Source: DASPKT01 sp035626475 (GTDB taxonomy: Bacteria > Pseudomonadota > Alphaproteobacteria > Azospirillales > Azospirillaceae). From it: a DNA stretch of 64,000 bases. Below, piece by piece: positions 53,667 through 60,574 of this stretch. Every line of letters starts with the position of its first letter. The stretch's first letter is position 1. Below the pieces are notes generated by a model. It was not told where the DNA came from and made no database searches. It saw only the letters and a list, made by a program, of their open reading frames with translations. A program made the position numbers and the translations under genes. The stretch covers positions 1 through 64,000 of the forward strand of contig DASPNP010000014.1 of NCBI GenBank assembly GCA_035626475.1. The letters run 5' to 3'.

Positions 53667-54810
53667 ATGGTGGGGCGGCACCGCTCAAGCCATTGTCCAA
53701 CGGGCCCTGGGTGCGCGCCGCCCCCTCGACCGCCGTGGCCCTCGCCGGACGCCGCAACCGCTTCAGATAGGCCAGCGCGCCATAGGCCGAGAGCAGGGTC
53801 AGCGCCACGCCGGAGAGCGCCACCAGCAAATGGTAGGGCCGGCCGCCGATGCGGCCGGAATGGATGGCGTAGGCCTCCAGCACGGCGCGGAAGGCCGGCG
53901 GGGCGGCCACCGCGTCGAAGCGGGCCAGCGCGGCGCCGTCGGCCGGGTCGAGGCGCAGGGTGGAGCGGCCGTTCGGGTGCCATTCCCCGGCGTCGCGCAG
54001 CCGCAGCTCCACGCCCGGCGCCTTGGCAGTGGGCCAGGTGGCGATGCGGATGTCGGCCGCCGGGAACTCGGCCGAGGCGCGGGCGAAGACCGCCTCCCAG
54101 GCGACGGCGGGGAAGGGGGCGGGCTGCGTGGCCGGCACCGGGGCGGGCGCGCCGGCCCAGGCCGCCACGGCGCGGAAGCTCTGCGGGAAGCACAGCGCCG
54201 CCCCGGTCAGCGCCATCGCCAGCAGCGGCAGGGCGGCGATCAGGCCGAGGTCGCGGTGCGCCTCCAGCAGCGCCACGCGCCTCCCGTTGGCGGGCCAGAC
54301 CTTCGGGCGGAAACGGCGCCAGCTGCCGGCCGACAGGTAGATCCCGGTCAGGCTGAACAGCGCCAGCGCCAGCCCGACCCAGCCCACCGGCTGCCGCCCG
54401 GCCTCGCCCAGCAGCAGCCGGTGGTGCAGCTCGAACAGCAGGTCGATGGCCCGGCCATGGTCGGCCCAGCGCTCCACCACCGCGCCGCTGCGCGGGTCGA
54501 GATAGGCGCCGCCGCCGTCCCACAGGGTGACCAGGTCGTGCCCGACGCGGTTGCCGGCGAACAGCACGCGGCGGAGATTCTCCGTGCCGAAGGCGGCCTC
54601 GGCGGCGCGGGCGCGGGCGGCCAGGCTCTCCGGCGTCGGGTACGGCGCGGGCTGCGACAGGCCGGGGACGGTGGCGCGCAGCCAGTCGTCCTTGAAGGCC
54701 AGCAGCGTGCCGGTGGCGCCCAGCAGCATCAGCCAGAGCGACAGCGCCAGCCCGCCCCAGGCATGCGCCTGCGCCAGCCAGTGCCGGAGGGGCAGCCGCC
54801 GCCCGCGCAT
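53578..54810 (-). CDS. PepSY-associated TM protein (iron reductase-like) with a repeat-encoded tail
   Basis: A 410-residue inner-membrane protein with four to five helices (LALSLWLMLLGATGTLLAF, VGLALALFSLTGIYLSAG, LGLIAALPLLAMALTGAAL, LLVALSGVALTLLSAYG). PepSY_TM proteins next to siderophore receptors are thought to reduce or handle ferric siderophores. Histidines in ELHHRLLLGE and EAHRDLGL may bind heme. It follows the TonB receptor with a TGATG overlap. The last 30 or so residues (VIPAKVGTQGLQRDAADAAS and beyond) are encoded by repeat copy C, so the natural end is probably near 53700. Possible late extension by repeat insertion. Confidence 0.88.
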   Translation of the reverse strand: MRGRRLPLRHWLAQAHAWGGLALSLWLMLLGATGTLLAFKDDWLRATVPGLSQPAPYPTPESLAARARAAEAAFGTENLRRVLFAGNRVGHDLVTLWDGGGAYLDPRSGAVVERWADHGRAIDLLFELHHRLLLGEAGRQPVGWVGLALALFSLTGIYLSAGSWRRFRPKVWPANGRRVALLEAHRDLGLIAALPLLAMALTGAALCFPQSFRAVAAWAGAPAPVPATQPAPFPAVAWEAVFARASAEFPAADIRIATWPTAKAPGVELRLRDAGEWHPNGRSTLRLDPADGAALARFDAVAAPPAFRAVLEAYAIHSGRIGGRPYHLLVALSGVALTLLSAYGALAYLKRLRRPARATAVEGAARTQGPLDNGLSGAAPPSVIPAKVGTQGLQRDAADAASVGRMKAEP

Positions 54811-56897
54811 CAGAAGCTCGCCGACAGGGAGAACTTGGCGGTGCGCGGCATGCTGACGCCCAGCAGCCCGTTGCCGGCCGAGTTCCAGTAGGTGCGGTCG
54901 GTGACGTTCTCCACCGCCAGCCGGGCGGTCAGCGGCGTGCCATAGGCCTCGAAGCCGTAGCGGGCGCCCAGGTCGAAGGTGGTGTAGCCGTTGACGAAGG
55001 CCTGGTTGAAGTTGTTCACGGCGCGCTCGCCGACATGGAACACGCCGCCCGACAAGCCCAGCCCCGGCATCCATCCCGGCCGGTACTCGACGAACAGCGA
55101 GCCCGAGAATTCCGGCGTGTTCTCCGGCCGCTTGCCGATCAGGGCGGCGCTGGAGGCCCGGCGCTGCTCGGCGTCCAGGAACAGGGCGGAGGCGTAGACC
55201 GACCATTCCGGCGTGACCTCGCCGGACGCGCTCAGCTCCCAGCCGCTGTAGATCGTGCGGCCGTCCTGGACGAAGCGCCGCTCGGCATTGGTGAAGGCGG
55301 AGGGGCGGTCCACCTCGAAGCGGGCCACGGTGACCAGCAGCCGCTCCAGCGGCTCCGCCTTCACACCCAGCTCCCACTGCTCGCTGATGGCGGGCGGCAG
55401 CACCTCGTTGGCGTTGACGGTGTTGGCCGGGGCCGTACCGCCTTCCTCCAGCCCCTCGATCCAGGTGGCGTAGACGCTGACCCAGGGCAGGGGCTTCAGC
55501 ACCGCGCCGACCGAGGGCGAGGTCTCCTCGGCCGTGTATTTGCGGGCGGCGGTGCCGCTGACATAGTCGCTGTAGCGCAGCCCGCCCAGCAGCTGCAGCC
55601 AGTCGCCGATCTCCGCCCGCTCGAACAGATAGGCGCCCTTGTCCTCGATCTTGGAGGGCACGGTGCCGGTGGCGGGGATGGCGGTGGCCGGGATGGCGCG
55701 CGGGCGGAACAGGTTCTGGGCGAAGGTCGCCTGGGTCTGGATGCGGCCGTTCTGCCTGCGCTCGTTCTGGGTGGCGCCGACGGTCAGGTTGTGGGTAATG
55801 AGGCCCGTCTCCAGGGTCCCCGCCACCTCGCCGCGGATGTTGCGGTTCCGGTATTCCTGGGCCTTCACCAGGAAGGCCAGCAGCTGGCCCTCGCCGGTGG
55901 CGAGGCTGTAGTTCTGCAGCTGGGAGAAGGCGCGGTCGCGCTCGGTATAGGCCTCTCCCGCCTCCAGCGTCGCCACCCAGTTCGGGGCGAAGCGCCAGTC
56001 GGCGCGGGCCAGCACGTTCGTCGCGGCGGCGTCGTAGTCCTGCCAGCTCCCGGCGAAGTTGGTCCGGTTGTCCGGGATCGGCGGCAGCGGGATGACGCCG
56101 TTCACGGCCGGCAGCAGGGCGATGGCGGCGGGCTCGGCGACACTCTTCTCGATATGCTCGAGATCCAGCTTGAGGGACAGCGCCCCGGTCGGGTTCCAGT
56201 CGAAGGCGCCGGAGACAAGCGAGCGGTCGCCTTCCGCCCCGTCGATGCCGGTGTCGACCCGGCCGGCCACCGCGTTCAGCCGGGCGCCCAGCGTGCCGTC
56301 CGCGCTCATCCGGCCGATGTCGGTGTGGATCGTGGCGGCGCCGTGCGAGGTGCCGGACAGCGTCACCTCGGTCACCGGGTCGCGGCCCGGCCGCTTGGCG
56401 GTCATGTTGACGATGCCGGCCGGCGAGGTGAAGCCGTAATACAGCGCCGACACGCCCTTCAGCACCTCCACCCGGTCCTTGTTCTCCAGCGGCAGGTCGA
56501 TGAGGTTCACGATGGGGAGCGAGCCGTTCAGCCGGTAGTTGCCCCGGTTCTCCACGGTGATGCCGCGGATGGCGAGGTTGTCGTAGGTGGCGCCGTTCAG
56601 CTGCGAGCGGGTCACGCCCGCCGTGTTGCGCAGCGCCTGATGCAGCGAGGCCGCCAGCTGCGCGTCCAGCAACTCGCGCGGGACCACGTTCACGGTCAGC
56701 GGCGTGTCGATCTGCCGGGCGTTGCGGAAGGTGCCGGCCTGCACGAAGGCCGCGCCGAAGCTGCCGGCCCGATCCGCCGTCACCACGATCTCGTCCAGGG
56801 CGGCGGCCACCTGCACCGGCGCCTCCTGCGCGATGGCGGGGAGGGCCGCCAGCAGCGAGACGGTGGCAAGGAGGGCGGCACGGCTTGCGACAGGCAT
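54810..56897 (-). CDS. TonB-dependent siderophore receptor (FhuA/FoxA-like)
   Basis: A 695-residue receptor. Signal peptide (LLATVSLLAALPAIAQ), TonB box region with DEIVVTADR, plug domain (PLTVNVVPRELLDAQLAASL, LAIRGITVENRGNYRLNG) and barrel ending RTAKFSLSASF with terminal Phe. The plug signature IRG-T and the partner PepSY_TM gene fit hydroxamate-siderophore receptors. The 15-bp TGCGAATTGTTCGCA dyad lies 25 nt upstream of the start. Compared with the Fiu-like receptor at 44770, it is a separate subfamily. Confidence 0.95.
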   Translation of the reverse strand: MPVASRAALLATVSLLAALPAIAQEAPVQVAAALDEIVVTADRAGSFGAAFVQAGTFRNARQIDTPLTVNVVPRELLDAQLAASLHQALRNTAGVTRSQLNGATYDNLAIRGITVENRGNYRLNGSLPIVNLIDLPLENKDRVEVLKGVSALYYGFTSPAGIVNMTAKRPGRDPVTEVTLSGTSHGAATIHTDIGRMSADGTLGARLNAVAGRVDTGIDGAEGDRSLVSGAFDWNPTGALSLKLDLEHIEKSVAEPAAIALLPAVNGVIPLPPIPDNRTNFAGSWQDYDAAATNVLARADWRFAPNWVATLEAGEAYTERDRAFSQLQNYSLATGEGQLLAFLVKAQEYRNRNIRGEVAGTLETGLITHNLTVGATQNERRQNGRIQTQATFAQNLFRPRAIPATAIPATGTVPSKIEDKGAYLFERAEIGDWLQLLGGLRYSDYVSGTAARKYTAEETSPSVGAVLKPLPWVSVYATWIEGLEEGGTAPANTVNANEVLPPAISEQWELGVKAEPLERLLVTVARFEVDRPSAFTNAERRFVQDGRTIYSGWELSASGEVTPEWSVYASALFLDAEQRRASSAALIGKRPENTPEFSGSLFVEYRPGWMPGLGLSGGVFHVGERAVNNFNQAFVNGYTTFDLGARYGFEAYGTPLTARLAVENVTDRTYWNSAGNGLLGVSMPRTAKFSLSASF

Positions 56898-56921
56898 GAT
56901 GGTTCGCTCAAGGAATGAAAG

Positions 56922-56936
56922 TGCGAATTGTTCGCA
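56922..56936. promoter_or_regulatory. Candidate Fur-type operator (TGCGAATTGTTCGCA)
   Basis: A perfect 6-bp-arm inverted repeat (TGCGAA-TTG-TTCGCA) of the same layout as 47155-47169. Placed in the receptor promoter region, divergent to the MscS gene. Consistent with iron-regulated expression of the FhuA-like receptor. Confidence 0.75.
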
Positions 56937-57110
56937 ACACCGATGCCGCAGTTGATAATCAGTGTCAATACCGGTCGGGGGATGGAAGAGGTGCGGCCGG
57001 GCGCCGCGTCGCCGAGGCGGACGCGCGTTCCGAGCAATTTCCGTTGCATGGCCTCATCATCGGACCCAAAGTCGCGCTTTCGCCAAGCATTTGGACGCGG
57101 AGCCTTCGGA

Positions 57111-58577
57111 ATGTTCGTGGCCGCCTTCCTGCGGCTGGGTCCGCCCGTGGCCCTTCTTGCCGGGGTTCTGTACGCGCGGTACGGGGGCATCGGCGACGCC
57201 GTCTCGGCCGCGCTGGGCGTGAGCCCCGTCTATGCCGGCAAGATCCTGTCCGGGCTGGCCTGGGTCGCCGGCGCGGTGACGGTGATCCGCGCCGTCAACG
57301 TGCTGGTCTGGGAGAGGCTGCGCCGCCGCACGTCGGGCAAGCCGCCGCCGCGCCTGCTGGTGCAGCTGGGCTCGCTGATCATCGGCTTCCTGGCGGTGCT
57401 GGGCATCTCCACCCACGTGCTGGACTATTCGGTGACCGGCCTGGTCGCGACCTCCTCGGTCATCGGCCTGGTCATCGGCTTCGCCGCCCGCAGCCTGATC
57501 GCCGACACCTTCTCCGGCATCGCCATGAACCTGGACAACGCGTTCCGGATCGGCGACTTCGTCAAGGTCATCCGCCCGCCCGGCATGGTCAAGCTGGTGG
57601 GCCGGGTGCAGGAGGTGCACTGGCGCACGACCCGCATCCTGACGCCGGAGAACGGGCTGCTGGTGATCCCGAACTCGATCCTGGCCGAGTCCGTCATCTT
57701 CAACATGTCGCAGCCGGACCTGGCGAGCGAGTTCGAGCATCTGATCGTGCTGGACTTCGAGGTGCCGATGGAGCGGGCGCTGCGGGTGCTGACCGCCGCC
57801 GGCCAGGCCGCCGCCGCCGACAATGCCGCCATCTTCGACGTGAAGGTGCGCGTCAACCAGATCTCGGCCGACGGCGTGCACTACATGGTCAAGTACATGC
57901 TGGACCCGGTGGTGCTGGCGCCGGGCAAGGCCAAGCACGCCGTGCTGATGAACGTCTACCGCCACCTGGACCAAGCCGGCATCGCCCCGGCCATGCCGCG
58001 GCAGGAGAGCTTCGAGGCCCAGGCGCCGGTCCGCGCCATGGACGACGCGTCGCGCGCCGAGCGGCTGCTGCACCATGTCGATCTGTTCCGGCCGCTGTCG
58101 CTGGACGATTTCCAGCTGCTGGCCCGCGAGATGAAGCCGCGCGCCTTCCGCGCCGGCCAGACGCTGATCACGGCGGGCCAGCCCGGCTCCTCCATGTTCG
58201 TGCTGTGCGAGGGGCTGGTGGGCGTGCGCATCCGCTGGGAGGGCCAGGAGAAGGAGGTGGCGCGGCTGGCGCCGGGCGATTTCTTCGGCGAGATGTCGCT
58301 GCTGACCGGCGAGCCGCGCAGCGCCTCGGTCGTGGCGCTGGCCGACACGGTCGCCTACGAGATCGAGAAGGGCGCGATGCAGCTGGTGCTGGACGGCAAC
58401 CCCGCCGTCGCCGAGGCGCTGAGCCACGCCGCGGCGGAGCGCCGGCTGCGCTCGCAGCAGAGCCGCGAGACCAAGCCGCCGGAGGAGCTGGCGGAGGAGC
58501 ACGCCTCGCTGGCGGGCCAGATCCTGGCGAAGATGGGCACGATCTTCGGCCGCAAGCGCAAGCCCGCCCTGACCTGA
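57111..58577 (+). CDS. MscS-family channel with a C-terminal cyclic-nucleotide-binding domain
   Basis: A 488-residue membrane protein. Hydrophobic helices (AAFLRLGPPVALLAGVLY, ILSGLAWVAGAVTVI, LLVQLGSLIIGFLAVLGIS, VATSSVIGLVIGFAARSLIA) precede the MscS beta domain (IPNSILAESVIFNMS). A cyclic nucleotide-binding domain follows from residue about 318 (FRAGQTLITAGQPGSSMFVL) with phosphate-binding cassette FFGEMSLLTGEPRSAS. It resembles the MscS-CNMP channels that close or open in response to cAMP/cGMP. The start is uncertain: 57111 follows GGAG; ATGs at 57048 and 56982 would add polar residues. Confidence 0.86.
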   Translation: MFVAAFLRLGPPVALLAGVLYARYGGIGDAVSAALGVSPVYAGKILSGLAWVAGAVTVIRAVNVLVWERLRRRTSGKPPPRLLVQLGSLIIGFLAVLGISTHVLDYSVTGLVATSSVIGLVIGFAARSLIADTFSGIAMNLDNAFRIGDFVKVIRPPGMVKLVGRVQEVHWRTTRILTPENGLLVIPNSILAESVIFNMSQPDLASEFEHLIVLDFEVPMERALRVLTAAGQAAAADNAAIFDVKVRVNQISADGVHYMVKYMLDPVVLAPGKAKHAVLMNVYRHLDQAGIAPAMPRQESFEAQAPVRAMDDASRAERLLHHVDLFRPLSLDDFQLLAREMKPRAFRAGQTLITAGQPGSSMFVLCEGLVGVRIRWEGQEKEVARLAPGDFFGEMSLLTGEPRSASVVALADTVAYEIEKGAMQLVLDGNPAVAEALSHAAAERRLRSQQSRETKPPEELAEEHASLAGQILAKMGTIFGRKRKPALT

Positions 58578-58587
58578 CGGGCCGCCG

Positions 58588-59538
58588 TCAGTCCGCGACC
58601 GTCACCACGACCTTGCCGCGGCTGCGCTTGCCCTCGACATGGCGGTGGGCGTCGGCGATGGCGTCCAGCGGATAGATGCGGTCGATGACGGGGCGGAGCT
58701 TTCCCTCCTCGACCATGCGCCCCAGCAGCTCCAGGTCAGGGCGGTTGCTGCGCACCACCACCAGGGCGGCGCGGGGCCCCGGCCGCAGCCGCGTCAGCGC
58801 GACGTCGATGAGGTTGCGCGCCTTGGGCACCGTGGTGACGTAGCGGCCGCGCGGCGCCAGCATGTGCCGCACCTTGCCCAGGCTCAGGTCGCCGAAGATG
58901 TCGAACACCAGGTCGAAGGGGCCGGGCAGGGTGGCGGCCGGGCGCTCCCGGTAGTCCACCACCTCCGCCGCGCCCAGCGACCGCACCAGCGCCGCGTTGG
59001 CGGCGGAGCAGGTGGCGGTGATTCGGGCGCCCAGCGCCGCCGCGATCTGCACCGCCGCCGTGCCGACGCCGCCCGAGGCGCCGTGGAGCAGGACGTTCTG
59101 CCCCGGCTCGAGGTCGCCATCGTCCCGCAAGGCCTGTAGCGCCGTCAGCGCCACCAGGGGCAGGGCGGCGGCCTGCTCCATGGTCAGCGACGGCGGCTTG
59201 GGCGCGAGTTCGGCCAAGGGCACGGCCACGAAGTCGGCGCAGGCGCCGCCCGCCCAGCCGTTCAGCATGCTCCAGACCGCGTCGCCGTCCGCCAAGCCGC
59301 TGGTCCCCGGCGCCGCCACGGTGCCGGCGAAGTCGTAGCCGGTGCGGCGGGGGAAGCGCCTGCCGGAATAGAGCGCGAAGCGGCCCTTGCGGACGAAGCT
59401 GTCCTTCGGGTTCACGGAGGCCGCGGCGACCCGCACCAGCACCTGCCCCGGGCCGGGCCGCGGCACCGGCACGGTGCGGACCTCCAGCACCTCGGCCGGC
59501 CCGAACCGGTCGTACTCGGCGGCGCGCATCGTCTCCAT
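58588..59538 (-). CDS. MDR-type quinone oxidoreductase / zinc-free alcohol dehydrogenase
   Basis: A 316-residue medium-chain dehydrogenase: GROES-like part (MRAAEYDRFGPAEVLEVRTV, ASVNPKDSFVRKG) and Rossmann domain with NADPH motif LLHGASGGVGTAAVQIA and RPVIDRIYPLDAIADAHRHV at the end. No catalytic zinc residues are visible, so it belongs to the quinone oxidoreductase-like group. The start at 59538 follows GGAAGGGGAG. Divergent from the Mut7-C gene. Confidence 0.93.
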   Translation of the reverse strand: METMRAAEYDRFGPAEVLEVRTVPVPRPGPGQVLVRVAAASVNPKDSFVRKGRFALYSGRRFPRRTGYDFAGTVAAPGTSGLADGDAVWSMLNGWAGGACADFVAVPLAELAPKPPSLTMEQAAALPLVALTALQALRDDGDLEPGQNVLLHGASGGVGTAAVQIAAALGARITATCSAANAALVRSLGAAEVVDYRERPAATLPGPFDLVFDIFGDLSLGKVRHMLAPRGRYVTTVPKARNLIDVALTRLRPGPRAALVVVRSNRPDLELLGRMVEEGKLRPVIDRIYPLDAIADAHRHVEGKRSRGKVVVTVAD

Positions 59539-59664
59539 GGCGGCTCCCCTTCCAGCGGCTCGACCATGGGTCCCACGGACGGGGAGCGCCTTCAAGAGAT
59601 GATCCGCCGGGCGGCCGGCGGCGTTGAAACGGGCATGGACGACGGCGCTTGGCGACAGGACGGT

Positions 59665-60153
59665 ATGCGGTCGGCCGGCACCGCCCGGCTGCTCTGCGAC
59701 GCGATGCTGGCGGGGCTGGCCCGCTGGCTCCGCGCGGCCGGGCACGACACCGCGCTGGCGGGGGAGGGGCGGCCGGATGCGGAGGTGCTGGCGCGCGGCC
59801 GGGCCGAGGGGCGCCTGCTGCTGACCCGCGACCGCAGGCTGGCGGAGGAGACGCCCGGCGGGGACGTGCTGCTGCTCGGCAGCGACGATCTCGACGCCCA
59901 GGCGGCGGAACTGGTACGGCGGCTGGGGCTGGACTGGACCCACAACCCCTTCAGCCGCTGCATGCTGGACAACACACCGCTGCGCCCGGCCGGGCCGGCC
60001 GACCTCGCGGCGATCCCCGAGGCGGCGCGGACACTGCCGGGCCCGTTCCGCAGCTGCCCCTGCTGCGGCCGCGTCTTCTGGCCCGGCAGCCATGTCCGGA
60101 GGATGGAGGCGCGGCTGCGCGGCTGGAAGGGCGGGACGCCTGCGGTGCGTTAG
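59665..60153 (+). CDS. Mut7-C RNase-domain protein
   Basis: A 162-residue protein with the Mut7-C fold, a PIN-like putative RNase: RLLCDAMLAGLARWLRAAGH, LLTRDRRLAEE, FSRCMLDNTPLRP and the C-terminal CPCCGRVFWPGSHVRRMEARL zinc-ribbon end. Conserved Asp residues in LCDAM and TRDRRL suit the PIN-like active site. I choose the ATG at 59665 because it matches family length; earlier ATGs at 59566 and 59635 are possible. Its stop overlaps the next gene's stop on the other strand. Confidence 0.87.
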   Translation: MRSAGTARLLCDAMLAGLARWLRAAGHDTALAGEGRPDAEVLARGRAEGRLLLTRDRRLAEETPGGDVLLLGSDDLDAQAAELVRRLGLDWTHNPFSRCMLDNTPLRPAGPADLAAIPEAARTLPGPFRSCPCCGRVFWPGSHVRRMEARLRGWKGGTPAVR

Positions 60154-60320
60154 CTGCTGCCGCCGACGCCCTGGATGCTGTCCTCGTCGGCGCGGCGGAG
60201 CAGCTCCTCCACCGTCAGGCCGGCGGGGGTGGAGCCCTCCAGCGTGCCGTCGCCGGGAGTGCGGGTCTTGTCGAGCTTGTCTTCACCGGGCTTCTCGGCC
60301 GGCTTCTCGCCGTCTGCCAT
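60150..60320 (-). CDS. Small acidic protein (56 aa)
   Basis: A 56-residue, charged, non-membrane protein (DGEKPAEKPGEDKLDKTR, LTVEELLRRADEDSIQGVGG). It has a GGGAG ribosome site 7 nt before the ATG at 60320. Probably disordered N-terminus and a short C-terminal helix. Its stop overlaps that of the Mut7-C gene. No family recognised. Confidence 0.6.
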   Translation of the reverse strand: MADGEKPAEKPGEDKLDKTRTPGDGTLEGSTPAGLTVEELLRRADEDSIQGVGGSS

Positions 60321-60574
60321 GATCATTCTCCCGTACATGAGGTCTGCAGGGAGAACAGCGTGGCGCGGCCGGTGTCCCGGGCCGATGGGGGAGGGCCGAT
60401 GGGGGAGGAACGATCCTTTTCGCGGGGCGACGGAACCCGATCGAAGGGGGAGCGTTCCCCCCATGCGGTGCCTGCCGCCGCGTCGGTCTTTGGCAGACCC
60501 CTATGACTGGGGCCGCCGGCCCGCCCTCCACCGGGAGCGGACCGGCGGCCCTTTTTTCGTCAGACACCCCTTTG
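60321..60574. other. Intergenic region with possible small RNA
   Basis: About 250 bases between the small acidic gene and the convergent end of the chemoreceptor gene. The plus strand ends in a strong terminator but no plus gene supplies it. Two near-identical CCGATGGGGGAGG segments stand at about 60382-60405. A small RNA on the plus strand is possible. Confidence 0.4.
60510..60557 (+). terminator. Strong Rho-independent terminator, plus strand
   Basis: GGGCCGCCGG (60510-60519) pairs with CCGGCGGCCC (60542-60551), followed directly by six T. The only plus-strand gene upstream is the Mut7-C gene, whose stop is over 350 nt earlier, so it may end an unannotated small RNA. Confidence 0.8.
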
